From: Firmicutes bacterium UBA2530 | Lineage (GTDB): Bacteria; Bacillota; Clostridia; Tissierellales; Sedimentibacteraceae | Direction: 5' to 3' | NCBI GenBank assembly: GCA_002340985.1 | Contig: DDNC01000009.1 | Location: forward strand, 4,718 to 68,717 | DNA: 64,000 nucleotides | Part shown: positions 34,587-44,484 of the stretch, piece by piece | Numbering within the stretch: position 1 is the first letter of the stretch | How the letters are laid out: each line of letters opens with the position of its first letter | Made by a program: the position numbers and the translations under genes | The notes under the pieces: model-generated | Databases searched by the model: none | What the model saw: the letters and a program-made list of their open reading frames with translations, nothing else | What the model was told of the DNA's origin: nothing

Positions 34587-34820
34587 CTACTCAATAGATT
34601 CTATTATCGTTGGAGTATCTCCCCAAACTGCCATGATAGCATTAACTTGTGCTTGTGGTAATTCATCAACTATCTGTTGTCTGCCTTTTTCACTGTTCGT
34701 ATATGCACGTCTCCACGGCTCTCCTATTTGGTATTGTTGACCCATATAGTCAATATGTGTTTGTTTCTTAACACTTACACTATCTTGTGTAAGCATGTCT
34801 AATGTGTATTTTTCAGTCAT
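34587..34820 (-). CDS. Small phage tail-associated protein, unknown
   Basis: 77 residues, start behind AAGGAGGG. The C-terminal half reads QIVDELPQAQVNAIMAVWGDTPTIIE. The location after the fibre gene suggests a fibre-assembly or chaperone-like role. Not recognised by family. Confidence 0.65.
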   Translation of the reverse strand: MTEKYTLDMLTQDSVSVKKQTHIDYMGQQYQIGEPWRRAYTNSEKGRQQIVDELPQAQVNAIMAVWGDTPTIIESIE

Positions 34821-34837
34821 TTTAAACCCTCCTTATC

Positions 34838-35710
34838 TTATATTGTTGAGTAAACACCAGAATATTCTATGTGTCCAGCAGTGTCCATATCAGGAGCCAT
34901 CCACGAACCTCCCTCGGCATTTAACCCATACGGAGATAACCATGCACTATTTGCATTTACCGCCAATCCAGCATCTTTGCTTGTAGATGAACCCATTGCT
35001 AAATTGGAATATAAAATACTCATAACATTACGTGGTATAGTTCCTGCAATAAAAGGCAATCCACTAAAAATCAAACTTCCAGTCCCTGTATGTTGAGTCC
35101 ACACTATTTTGGCTCTAATATACACTAAATTACCTATTTTTGTATAACGACCAATTTGCTCAGCATAAGTACCTACACCTGCTGTGGTATAACCTCCAAC
35201 GGTCGGCGTCCATGTACCACTTTCAACTTTTAAACCATGAGCACCGTCTGCGTCTGTAATTAAATCTGTTAAGTGGGGAGCGAAAGAGTTATTTTGTTCC
35301 TTAACTTCATTTAGAGCTGAAACAATATCACCTTTTGCAGCTGTTATTAGATTTGCTAAATCACCAATCTTAATTGCTGGTGCCAGTTTAGCATTTGTAA
35401 GTGTATTATCAGGAACTTGTCCTAAAACAACTTGGTCAAGTAATGTCTTAAGGCTTCTTAATTGTGCTTGTACAGTTGTTCCGTTTACTCCTGCAATTGC
35501 AGTGGAGCCTATATTATCAGCTCCACTGTCATTTAATACTATGCTTAGCAAATTATCAATTAAAGCATTTATTTTATTCTTAATTTCATCTGGACTTTTA
35601 TCAAAAGCTGCCTTAATTTGTGCTGCAGTCATTCCTTCTGCAGACGGATGATCCGGCAAAGATGCTACCGGATTACTTAAATTTATAATTTTATGATCGT
35701 TTAAGGCCAT
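34838..35710 (-). CDS. Phage tail fibre / receptor-binding protein
   Basis: 290 residues from MALNDHK (ATG at 35710 behind AAGGAGTGATGAT). The N-terminal part has the common DHPSAEGMTAAQIKAAFDKSPDEIKNKIN motif of Firmicute phage fibres, then a helical linker. A C-terminal Gly/Ser-rich beta domain follows (GTWTPTVGGYTTAGVGTYAEQIGRYTKIGNLVYIRAKI), shared by many tail-fibre or appendage tips. It probably contacts the host surface. Confidence 0.82.
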   Translation of the reverse strand: MALNDHKIINLSNPVASLPDHPSAEGMTAAQIKAAFDKSPDEIKNKINALIDNLLSIVLNDSGADNIGSTAIAGVNGTTVQAQLRSLKTLLDQVVLGQVPDNTLTNAKLAPAIKIGDLANLITAAKGDIVSALNEVKEQNNSFAPHLTDLITDADGAHGLKVESGTWTPTVGGYTTAGVGTYAEQIGRYTKIGNLVYIRAKIVWTQHTGTGSLIFSGLPFIAGTIPRNVMSILYSNLAMGSSTSKDAGLAVNANSAWLSPYGLNAEGGSWMAPDMDTAGHIEYSGVYSTI

Positions 35711-35714
35711 ATCA

Positions 35715-38700
35715 TCACTCCTTATCATTAATAGTTGGTAACTTTGTATTAAACTTAATACTTTTTATTGTAGGCAATGTACTTTTCTTCTCAGTCTTCT
35801 TTTCTTCTTGTTTCCAAACTTTTTCAGATACATCAAAATATTGATAAAGCTGTTCAAGTTTATTTTTATTCATTCCTGGATTAGCTTCATCAATTGCTTT
35901 TTTCTTGTTTTTAGCTAAAGATAAAGGAATAGTATTTCCGTCTTTATCTTTTTCGCTTGTTGCATCTTTCTGTGCTTCATATGTATTTAAAAACTCTTCA
36001 GATGTAAATCCATTTTCTAATGCATCCTTATATTTTTCAGTGTTTGCTCCACTTAGTGATTTAAATCCACTGTCTATATAGTCTTTTGCTGTAGGCAATG
36101 AATATTTGCCAAACAAAGAAGCTTTTGCATAATTTCCTACTGTTTTCTCAGTAGGAAATTGTAATGTGTCTCTTCCTTGACTATCTATACCAAAACTACC
36201 ACCTTTATTTAATGTTGATATACCTTCAACCGCTTTCTTAACCTGTCCACCGCCAAAAGGTAAAGCTAAGTAGCTTGCAGGCTTAGCAAGTTCCTTTCCT
36301 AATGTCTGCAATGCTTTATTAGCTGGCATTTCACCTGTAACAAGTCCTGTTACTGATTTGACGGTGTTTGGGATATTAGGAATTGCTGATGAGATAGGTA
36401 ACCTTCCACCGCCTATTAAACCACCAACAAAAGGTACTTCTTCAACTAAATTCCTTGATGTATTTGCAATAGCCTGATAAGTAGATTTGTCTTCATCAGT
36501 GAAATCACCAACTGCAGTTGATATTATATCAATAGGATCTAAAGCAGCTCTACGGCCAGTAACTTTTTCATAGAGTTCATTGTATAACCATGAAGCAACA
36601 AATATCTTTGTAAATGCCAATGCAATGGCTGTTATTCCTTGCTCTTTTAATTCATCTGGCACATCCTTAAAAATATATGACAACTGGTTGTTTACTTCTG
36701 TTTGAAACATTGTCATTGTTTTAGTTATAGGATTTTTCTTATTAAAAACAGTCGGTAATGCTCCTTTTGACCTATCAGCCATAACACCTGCGACCCACTT
36801 GTCTGCATTTTTTATTGCATCTCGCTCTGTCATTCCTTTATTCATGTTGTCATAATACTTAGCTCTAACCAAGCTTTCAGCCGTAAAATTGTCAATAATT
36901 TGCATAGGACTTGATAAAGTCTTACTAGCTTTTTGAAGTTTAGTCATAACTAATGGCTCACTGCCTCGTCTATTAGTCAAGAATGTACTCTTTTCTGTAA
37001 ATCCATCAGCTTTACTGTATGTTTTAATAGTGTCTTTCATTCCATTAAACATATTTATTGATTTAACTCCGCCCAACCCTTGTGCGAGTGGAATAAAGTT
37101 AGTTATCCAAGAACCTGGATTTAAAGCAACCATATTTGCAGCAACCCTATTTTCCATAGCTTTAGAAATTTCATACATTCCTCTTCCAAGAGTGTGCTCC
37201 ATGGTTCTATCACCTAAGTCCTTTTTACCGGCAAGGCTATCAGTATAACTTCTCAAGTGTGTAACTAAATAAGGAAATTTGTTTTTGTCTATTTCATATA
37301 GCTCTTCAATTCTGTTTCGCTTGTCAATTTCATCCATGTTGTCATTTTCTCTTATTTTGTCAACTTCAGCTTTAATTCCATCACTTGAGTAATTGTATCT
37401 GATTGACTCCTCAAACGCTCTTAACCTCTGTATATCCCTTGTATGATGAATAACATCACTTACGCCCTCAATATACCTGTCAAATCCCTCAACTGCATCA
37501 TATTCAGTTACATCTGTTGTTCGTCTTAAAAAGTTACCAACCCATTTTTTGCCTGGCTTAAATTGATGAGTTAAACCTGCAATGTCTGTAGGCAATTCCT
37601 TTGTATTAACATCTAACCCTACCAACCTTCCTATTTTGCCAAGTAAATTATCGGTTACATCTTCCTGAAAGTGTGGAAAATAATTTGCACGGTAATCTAC
37701 AGGAGCATACCCATTTTCTATTAAAACATCATTTGATTGTATTAATAACTCATCATATATCTGCCTGAATACATTTACAGCCTTTTCAACTTTGACAACA
37801 TCAGCACCGCTCTTTTTAACCATTTCCTTAGTTATAATATTTTCACCAAGAAGTTGCACCAGTGCTCTTTCAGATACTTTTTTAATTGTTGGCAACCCGC
37901 CTTTTTCAGTTTCATAAGCTACTTCATATTTTGCTTCGTCACTTAAATTAAGCTTTCTAACTCTGTCCCTAAACTCGTTTTTCATCTTTGTAGACTTAGC
38001 TTCATTCTCATGTACAGGTGTGAAATATGTATTCACTATATCAGCTGCTTCCTTTTTGTCTGGTACTATATCCCGGATATTTCTCTCCATGGTTTCACGT
38101 TGATATTGAAAACCGCTTTTTTTCTCTTTCCATGACATTGAATTCTTAGTCAGCATATCAGCTTCATCTCTTAAAAACTGCTTATGTGCTTTATTATAAT
38201 CTTTGAGTGACTTCTTTAAATTTTCTAAAGGTTCTTTTGCTTTAAACAGTCTTACTATGCCACCCTTATTGACATTGTTTGGTAGATTTTCAACAGTGAT
38301 TTCCCCTTTTAACATCAAGTTTAAAAAAGTATTATCTCTTGCTGTCAATATTTCCTTACTCATCACTTTGTCATATTCTTTTTGATACTGTTTCTGTAGT
38401 TGATGAATCTGCATTAAATCAGCTGCTAAAGTGTTCTTAACCATTTCATTGTCGATTTCCTTAGCTTCTGCTTTAGCTGCCTTTTCTTCCTGTACCTTTT
38501 TAACCTGTAGTGCTTCTTTTGATAATTTATCAATTGCTTTATCAAATTCTTGTCTGGCGCCTTGCTTAAACACACCATTATCATCAATATACATGTTTAA
38601 GTTGTTTTCTGTGGCAACAATACTGTTTTGCACTTCTGCAATTCTTCTTAGTTGTTCTACAGGATTTATTATATCATCAGGAAAAAGTTCTGGATTTGTT

Positions 38701-40199
38701 TCTGTTAATTCCTGATAATAACCGTCTACCGCTATACCATCATTTGATAATGTTAAATTCCCAAGGTTCGTTTTTCTAAATTTGTTGTATTCACCTTTTT
38801 CAAAGTCACTTTTTATCTGGTCAGTTATTTTAATTTTTGTGTTTCTTATACTTTCCTTTAAAGGTCTGTATTGATTATAATAAGTAAAATCAACCTGAAT
38901 ACCATCTTCAAGAATTGTATCAAACAAACTATTTATCTTTTCAGGAGTTGCTGTGCCATTCTTTAATTGAATAGTCAATTCTGTTACTTTAGTTTTCAAT
39001 CCTGATTTATCAGCAAACTTTGATATGCCTAATGAATCTGCTATACTCTCAACAAAGTATTTTTCCTGTCTGCTTTGATACTTTTCAACTTTGCTTTTAG
39101 TATTTATTTCTTTATTTAGAGTTTCGGTTTGTGTTACAGCTGCTTCATCTTTTATTTGTGGAATCTCTTTTTCATTTAGCAAGCCATTATTTTGAGTTTT
39201 AACGCTTATTTGTTGTTCATTAGTATCTTTAGTCGGTAGAATATTGTTTTGTTTTGAAAAAGCGTTACCTATTGACTGTGCTCCACCAAACAAACCTCCA
39301 ACACCAGCACCGATTAGCATATTATATGCCTGTTCTTTTACGTCTCTTGGAGTCTCTTCATCATACAACAAGTTTCTGTATACTCTTTGAGCATCATATT
39401 CAAGACCTTCCTCTATACCTTCTCCTGCAGCATTTTTTAAAACTCTTCCAATAACATTTTCATTTGCTTTTGCTAAGTAACTGCTTATACCTTTAGGCAT
39501 TTTGCTTAACAGTTTGGTTCCTGCTTTACTTCCTAATGCTTTTGCAACCTTAGAAGCTCCTATTCCTGTTAATGATTCAATTCCTCCGCTTAGAGCTCCA
39601 CTTCCAACACCTGATATCAAAGCCTTATTTATATCTTTACCTTGGTTAATGTCTTCCTGGAACCTTTCAGCCCCTGATGTAACTCCTATGAGAACAGGTA
39701 ATGGAACATGAGTTAATGCAGAAACACCTGCCTTTGTAAGCATATCTGTTCCGGCAAGTCCAATATCAATTAATGTATTTGCAATAGGTCCATTTCCTTG
39801 CTTTAATTTTTGTTCACTTTGTTGAGCCTTAGTTAGTAATTCTTTGGTTGTTTCTGATTGATTAACCAATTTATCCTTATCAATCATGTTTGAAGCTTGT
39901 GCATACATTCTTTGTCTTGGAGTTACAGCAATGTTTCTTTCTTTGTTGCTTTCAAGCCTTTTGTTTAACTCATCAGCATTGTCACTCATTTTATATTGCT
40001 TAACATATGTCAATGCATCTGATGTGTTTGAAAGTTCTCCTACAGATCTTAAACCTGCTGTTTTTATAAACTCTAAAGCCTTATTGTCCTGTTCTTGTTT
40101 TGTTGGCAATGCCGGCTTTATAACCGGCATTTTAGCATTCTTATATGGTATTGGCTTGGGTTTTAACATCTCTTCAATATCTTTTGCAGTGTATTTCAT
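35715..40199 (-). CDS. Giant internal virion / ejection protein (polyvalent-protein type)
   Basis: 1494 residues. An N-terminal ~130-residue charged region is followed by a Gly/Ala-rich hydrophobic stretch (about 140-240, VPLPVLIGVTSGAERFQEDINQ... ALISGVGSGALSGGIES) of the type seen in ejected or membrane-penetrating phage proteins. The centre is long and helical. The C-terminal third (NPGSWITNFIPLAQGLGGV; WVAGVMADRSKGALPTVFNKKNP; MTMFQTEVNNQL) resembles large polyvalent proteins carried in podovirus heads. It probably enters the cell with the DNA and helps cross the envelope. No lysozyme or protease motif was found. It lies between the fibre and a Gln/Asn-rich virion protein. Confidence 0.75.
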   Translation of the reverse strand: MKYTAKDIEEMLKPKPIPYKNAKMPVIKPALPTKQEQDNKALEFIKTAGLRSVGELSNTSDALTYVKQYKMSDNADELNKRLESNKERNIAVTPRQRMYAQASNMIDKDKLVNQSETTKELLTKAQQSEQKLKQGNGPIANTLIDIGLAGTDMLTKAGVSALTHVPLPVLIGVTSGAERFQEDINQGKDINKALISGVGSGALSGGIESLTGIGASKVAKALGSKAGTKLLSKMPKGISSYLAKANENVIGRVLKNAAGEGIEEGLEYDAQRVYRNLLYDEETPRDVKEQAYNMLIGAGVGGLFGGAQSIGNAFSKQNNILPTKDTNEQQISVKTQNNGLLNEKEIPQIKDEAAVTQTETLNKEINTKSKVEKYQSRQEKYFVESIADSLGISKFADKSGLKTKVTELTIQLKNGTATPEKINSLFDTILEDGIQVDFTYYNQYRPLKESIRNTKIKITDQIKSDFEKGEYNKFRKTNLGNLTLSNDGIAVDGYYQELTETNPELFPDDIINPVEQLRRIAEVQNSIVATENNLNMYIDDNGVFKQGARQEFDKAIDKLSKEALQVKKVQEEKAAKAEAKEIDNEMVKNTLAADLMQIHQLQKQYQKEYDKVMSKEILTARDNTFLNLMLKGEITVENLPNNVNKGGIVRLFKAKEPLENLKKSLKDYNKAHKQFLRDEADMLTKNSMSWKEKKSGFQYQRETMERNIRDIVPDKKEAADIVNTYFTPVHENEAKSTKMKNEFRDRVRKLNLSDEAKYEVAYETEKGGLPTIKKVSERALVQLLGENIITKEMVKKSGADVVKVEKAVNVFRQIYDELLIQSNDVLIENGYAPVDYRANYFPHFQEDVTDNLLGKIGRLVGLDVNTKELPTDIAGLTHQFKPGKKWVGNFLRRTTDVTEYDAVEGFDRYIEGVSDVIHHTRDIQRLRAFEESIRYNYSSDGIKAEVDKIRENDNMDEIDKRNRIEELYEIDKNKFPYLVTHLRSYTDSLAGKKDLGDRTMEHTLGRGMYEISKAMENRVAANMVALNPGSWITNFIPLAQGLGGVKSINMFNGMKDTIKTYSKADGFTEKSTFLTNRRGSEPLVMTKLQKASKTLSSPMQIIDNFTAESLVRAKYYDNMNKGMTERDAIKNADKWVAGVMADRSKGALPTVFNKKNPITKTMTMFQTEVNNQLSYIFKDVPDELKEQGITAIALAFTKIFVASWLYNELYEKVTGRRAALDPIDIISTAVGDFTDEDKSTYQAIANTSRNLVEEVPFVGGLIGGGRLPISSAIPNIPNTVKSVTGLVTGEMPANKALQTLGKELAKPASYLALPFGGGQVKKAVEGISTLNKGGSFGIDSQGRDTLQFPTEKTVGNYAKASLFGKYSLPTAKDYIDSGFKSLSGANTEKYKDALENGFTSEEFLNTYEAQKDATSEKDKDGNTIPLSLAKNKKKAIDEANPGMNKNKLEQLYQYFDVSEKVWKQEEKKTEKKSTLPTIKSIKFNTKLPTINDKE

Positions 40200-40209
40200 A
40201 AGTCACCGC

Positions 40210-41598
40210 CTATCTGCTTAATCTCTGAGCTATTTCCGCATCACTTAATCCTTGACTTCTTAAAAATGCTGCTATATTTTCAATACTTAATGCTGGATTT
40301 GTTGGCTGTCTATATGGAATATTTGAACTTGATTCTATACCCCAATCTATATCATCTGTTCTTACTCCTAAACTTTCAAAATGTTTTTTAATTTGTTCAG
40401 GAGTAATATAAGCACTTAGTACTTGTATAGCTTTTTCTCTGTCACCCTTTTTTAAATATCCATTAGCTACTTCTACAACATCATTAATCATATTAGACTC
40501 ATTTGCTGGTTCGTTTCCTGTTTTACTTGAATTTCTGTTATTAGTCAAAGAAACTGTATTTGCTAAATCAGCATTTTGTTGTGCTATAATTCTACTTACG
40601 TATGCTTGTACATCTTGAGCAGGTACTCCTAACGAAATTGCATCAGTTGGAGTTATCAATCCCATGCTTAAACGATTGAGAATATTATTAAATTCTTGTT
40701 GTTTTTGTGATGAAGCTGTTTCAAGATTGTATCTTTCATCATTTATTGTATCTCTTCCTGTTTGATAGTTTTGATTCCACTGAGTATCTTCTCTATTTGC
40801 TTGATAATTAGCTAGCCATTGATTGTAAGAAGCTGAGTTATTTATCATATCTTGATAAGCTTTTAAAGCTGACTGATTGTTTTGAAGTATTTGTTCAGCT
40901 GTTGATAAATCACCACTATTTTTCAAATCAGTGATTGAATTGTTAATTTCATTTAAACTATTCTGTCTTTGCGTATTGATATTGTTAAGATTATTTTGAT
41001 AAGCTGTTTCTAGACCTAAATTAGCGGTTTCTGTTGCTCCACCTGTTGCACCCTGAACAGCCAATTGCTGTGGTAGAGTTCTCCTTGACTGCATACTAGC
41101 TATATATGCTTGCCTTGCAGCATCATCATAACCTTGATTTAAAGTCGGTATTTGATTTTGCAGTCTATTCACACCTTGTTGGACAGCTGCCTTATTCATA
41201 TCTGTTATCTGATTATTTATTGCAGCATATCTCTGTTCTATTTCTTTCATCTGACTTTCATATGGATTATATAATGCTTGCTGAATTGGTTGTATTGGTT
41301 GTTGAATTTGTGGCACTGCTAAATTATAACCAACTCTTTTAGCATCTTGGTCAAGTCTTGACATTAAATCATAATCACCGGTTTTATATGCAGTATCATA
41401 TCTGTCTTGCTGTATTCTTTTATAATCATCATAGCCACCTGCGAATGTGTCTTGAATGTACTGTTGATGTTCATTCATATTTGTTTTACTTGTGTTTGTG
41501 TTTGTTGTGCTTTTCTTCTTCTGTTCTGCAGTTTTATATGCATCATATGCTTTGCTTGCTACAGAACCTAAAGCACCAAGTAAATTTCCTAAAGCCAT
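40210..41598 (-). CDS. Gln/Asn-rich virion protein, probable internal head or ejection protein
   Basis: 462 residues from MALGNLLGALGSVAS (AAGGAGGT 4 nt before the ATG at 41598). The N-terminal glycine-rich amphipathic helix is followed by long low-complexity Q/N-rich helical sequence with no membrane spans. In position and style it matches gp7/gp14-like ejection proteins of podoviruses. Function inferred. Confidence 0.7.
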   Translation of the reverse strand: MALGNLLGALGSVASKAYDAYKTAEQKKKSTTNTNTSKTNMNEHQQYIQDTFAGGYDDYKRIQQDRYDTAYKTGDYDLMSRLDQDAKRVGYNLAVPQIQQPIQPIQQALYNPYESQMKEIEQRYAAINNQITDMNKAAVQQGVNRLQNQIPTLNQGYDDAARQAYIASMQSRRTLPQQLAVQGATGGATETANLGLETAYQNNLNNINTQRQNSLNEINNSITDLKNSGDLSTAEQILQNNQSALKAYQDMINNSASYNQWLANYQANREDTQWNQNYQTGRDTINDERYNLETASSQKQQEFNNILNRLSMGLITPTDAISLGVPAQDVQAYVSRIIAQQNADLANTVSLTNNRNSSKTGNEPANESNMINDVVEVANGYLKKGDREKAIQVLSAYITPEQIKKHFESLGVRTDDIDWGIESSSNIPYRQPTNPALSIENIAAFLRSQGLSDAEIAQRLSR

Positions 41599-41608
41599 AT
41601 TTACCTCC

Positions 41609-43486
41609 TTACTTTTTGGCATAGCTGCCGACTGTATATGTTTTTACTATTTGGAATATTCCAAAGCCTTCGCTTAAACCGTCATTCTTGATGATTAACT
41701 GCAATCTCTTGTATTTCTTAATCTTCTTCTTGATGAAAACATCTTGTGGATTCCAATTTGTATTAAAGGTGAATCTGTCAAAGTCAATGTCTTCCCAATC
41801 GAAAATATCCATTGTATGGAATCTCAATTGTTGTTCTGGATTTCCATCTACTATAACGCTAATCTTTGCAGATGAACGTGAGAATGGTTTTATAGTGACT
41901 GTGCAACCTTTTTTCTGCATTGTCTTGTAAAGGTATGAAGCTCCATCATCATCATTCTTTGTTGACCAATAGCAAACAACTGGTTGATTATCGTCATTGT
42001 ATTTTGTTCTTTCTTCAATATCTGTGTTGAATTTGCAAATTCTTCCGTCAGCTGTACCAAAATACAATTCACCTGCAATACTTAAGAAACATATAGCCGG
42101 AATGTTCAGCCAATGATAACATTCATACACAAAATCAGTTCCTGCTCTGTCCTTATATGATTTGTTTCTGTTGTCTAAAATATATGCTTTATTGTTTAAT
42201 GCCAAGATGTAATAACCATTCCACTCACATGCTATTGCAGTATTAAGGTTCGGCTCTTTAATCAATTGACTATCAACATAATAGGATCTATTCTTTACAG
42301 TTCTTTCGGCCAGTATATTTGTTGATGTTGTTGCCATAATTCCTTGTCTTGACAAGAATAAAGGTTCATCAATTAAGTTTGAAAAGCAGTATTTACTTAT
42401 TGCTCCTGTTCCGGCAATTCCTTGTTCTATAACAAAAAGAACACTTCCATCTGTTTGGAGTGTTCCGTATCTTTGAAATATTGTGCTGTCTTGTTGATTG
42501 TCTTCTTTTATTATAATTAAGAATCTTCCAAGCTTTTGATAACCCATTATAGCTGTTTCATCTGAGCCAACTATTGAATAGTTTAAATCAGGAAAATATG
42601 TTGGTTTGAATATTTCTGAATACCAATCATATGCTTTATAATCAGGATTTCCGCTTATAAATACTCTGTTACTTCCACCTAAACCATAAAGTGTTGATAT
42701 TGTACATTTCTTAATTCTATCTGCATATCCTGTGACAGTCTTTGAATATGTTATAAATACATTGTCTTGTCCTGCTACAATAACATCATGAGCATTAACA
42801 AATGTTATCTTTCCAGTTGGCAAATTAACCGAATAATCAGTTGGTGAAGTCAAAGTGTCTAAGCCACCACTTGAATTACTTTTTTCAATTTTATCTACTG
42901 AGTCAATGTTATTTGCTGATAGTTGATATACCTTATCTGTTGCATTTCCTAAAAAACTTTCTTTTCTTTTCTTGCCAATCAGATTAACTGGCTCATATAC
43001 AGTACCGCCTCCGCTTGGGCTCCTAGATATTAATATAGTTGGTATGTATGCATTATCACTTACTGCAGTCACTGATGTTCCATCATAACAAAGAAAATCA
43101 GTACCGGTTAAAATATACATCTTGCCAACATTATTCTCTCTCATAAAAAAAGCTGTTGATCTAGCATTGTTGACACCGCTTTTTATTTCTGTGAATGTCA
43201 GCATGTTCCATTTATAAAGCTTTGTACCGCCATGAGCAATGAATGTGTCTACTCCGTTTATCTCTCCAAAGAATAATCCGTTTATAGGTTGCTCCAATGT
43301 ATGAAGTGTACGCCATCCTAATCTTTTCTCAGGAATTCCACCTATGTCTGCAATTAAATTTGGTGCGAATGGTGAACGGTCCTTATCTACCAAAGAAGAG
43401 TCAACGCTAAAATCTACACCTTTGAATTTATTATAAACTGTTGTTTCTCTTGGTACACTTCGTCTTTTTCGCTGATTAATAATCAT
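41609..43486 (-). CDS. Phage tail hub / head-closure stabilisation protein (P22 gp10-like)
   Basis: 625 residues, beta-propeller-like (many short repeats such as NGLFFGEINGVDTFIAHGGTKLYKW, KMYILTGTDFLCYDG, RVFISGNPDYKAYDWY). The start YNKFKGVDFSVDSSLVDKDRSPFAPNL matches the family of podovirus hub/stabilisation proteins that close the portal and carry the tail needle or fibres. Its ATG overlaps the stop of the adaptor gene (ATGA). Confidence 0.7.
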   Translation of the reverse strand: MIINQRKRRSVPRETTVYNKFKGVDFSVDSSLVDKDRSPFAPNLIADIGGIPEKRLGWRTLHTLEQPINGLFFGEINGVDTFIAHGGTKLYKWNMLTFTEIKSGVNNARSTAFFMRENNVGKMYILTGTDFLCYDGTSVTAVSDNAYIPTILISRSPSGGGTVYEPVNLIGKKRKESFLGNATDKVYQLSANNIDSVDKIEKSNSSGGLDTLTSPTDYSVNLPTGKITFVNAHDVIVAGQDNVFITYSKTVTGYADRIKKCTISTLYGLGGSNRVFISGNPDYKAYDWYSEIFKPTYFPDLNYSIVGSDETAIMGYQKLGRFLIIIKEDNQQDSTIFQRYGTLQTDGSVLFVIEQGIAGTGAISKYCFSNLIDEPLFLSRQGIMATTSTNILAERTVKNRSYYVDSQLIKEPNLNTAIACEWNGYYILALNNKAYILDNRNKSYKDRAGTDFVYECYHWLNIPAICFLSIAGELYFGTADGRICKFNTDIEERTKYNDDNQPVVCYWSTKNDDDGASYLYKTMQKKGCTVTIKPFSRSSAKISVIVDGNPEQQLRFHTMDIFDWEDIDFDRFTFNTNWNPQDVFIKKKIKKYKRLQLIIKNDGLSEGFGIFQIVKTYTVGSYAKK

Positions 43487-44028
43487 ATTCTAACACCACC
43501 TACAAACGTGACTGTTGTATTGCTTTGCAATCTATTCAGTATATTGACAAGCAACGTATTGTATCGGTCTAAATATGTATCGTAAAGCTCAGGCTCATCA
43601 TTGATGCATAACTCAGCACATACTCCGTAAACTAATGCTTCTTGACAATCCTTATCTATTTCAAGCTCTGTTGTCAAAGTAGTGCTACTTGAAATCTTTT
43701 CAGGATATTTATTGTAGTACAAAACATATGTGCCATCTTCTTCAAGTCTTATTTTCTTGTTGATTACATTAAAACTCACAGGACTATAATCAGTATCATA
43801 TACTTTTAGAAAAATAAAGCAATCTAATGGTACATCAATCATTTTGTTTACACTGTCTAATGTCAAGTATTTTTCTATTGGCTTAACATTTGTTGCAATT
43901 TCCGTTTGTATTGTATCAATGGATGGATATATTTTGTTTATATAATCTCCTGCATTAGCTATCAAATTTGACGATGTGACTTCATCAAGCTTTGCCATTG
44001 CTTTACCTATAACATCATTGATTGTCAT
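43483..44028 (-). CDS. Phage head-tail adaptor protein (gp4-like)
   Basis: 181 residues from MTINDVIGKAMAKLDE (AAGGAG before the ATG at 44028). Helical N-terminus; C-terminal EALVYGVCAELCINDEPELYDTYLDRYNTLL is typical of gp4/gp6-type connector adaptors. Its position between coat and hub genes supports this. Confidence 0.7.
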   Translation of the reverse strand: MTINDVIGKAMAKLDEVTSSNLIANAGDYINKIYPSIDTIQTEIATNVKPIEKYLTLDSVNKMIDVPLDCFIFLKVYDTDYSPVSFNVINKKIRLEEDGTYVLYYNKYPEKISSSTTLTTELEIDKDCQEALVYGVCAELCINDEPELYDTYLDRYNTLLVNILNRLQSNTTVTFVGGVRI

Positions 44029-44087
44029 TTTACTCTCCTTTCTCAACATCTGTGGAGTTGCACCACAATATACTCTTAATGTTGATA

Positions 44088-44112
44088 AAAAAGGCGGATT
44101 TCTCCGCCTTTG
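44088..44112 (-). terminator. Terminator after the coat module
   Basis: AAAGGCGGA (44090-44098) pairs with TCCGCCTTT (44103-44111), with a T-run on the minus strand. It probably raises coat and decoration dosage over downstream tail genes. Confidence 0.85.
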
Positions 44113-44113
44113 A

Positions 44114-44470
44114 TTATGGTAATGCTATAGCTGCAACCTGAATATCAGTGGTAGAACCTACAATCTGAATCTTTCCTTTGTAATCTCCACTAACATTAAC
44201 AAATTTTCCACTTTCAATAACAGCTACATGAGTTTTACCAGCTGCTAATGTAATTACAAGATCTTCAACACCTTGTAATCCATTACCTTTTTTTATAGTA
44301 GCTGTCTGTTCAGCTGCACCATTATTTTTGATTATTAAAACAATTTTATGATCAGCTTTATCATAAGGTACAAGAGCACCGTCAGCTATAGCTGTTATAG
44401 CTACAGTTGCCGGTAGTTCTACAGTTCCATTTAATGGAACAATTGATTTAACTATATCTACTACTGCCAT
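44114..44470 (-). CDS. Probable head decoration protein
   Basis: 118 residues, all-beta with an Ig-like rhythm (KIVLIIKNNGAAEQTATIKKG; GKTHVAVIESGKFV). It lies just after the coat gene and before a terminator. The Ig-like fold is inferred from pattern; no motif is decisive. Confidence 0.65.
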   Translation of the reverse strand: MAVVDIVKSIVPLNGTVELPATVAITAIADGALVPYDKADHKIVLIIKNNGAAEQTATIKKGNGLQGVEDLVITLAAGKTHVAVIESGKFVNVSGDYKGKIQIVGSTTDIQVAAIALP

Positions 44471-44484
44471 CTATTTGCTCCTTT

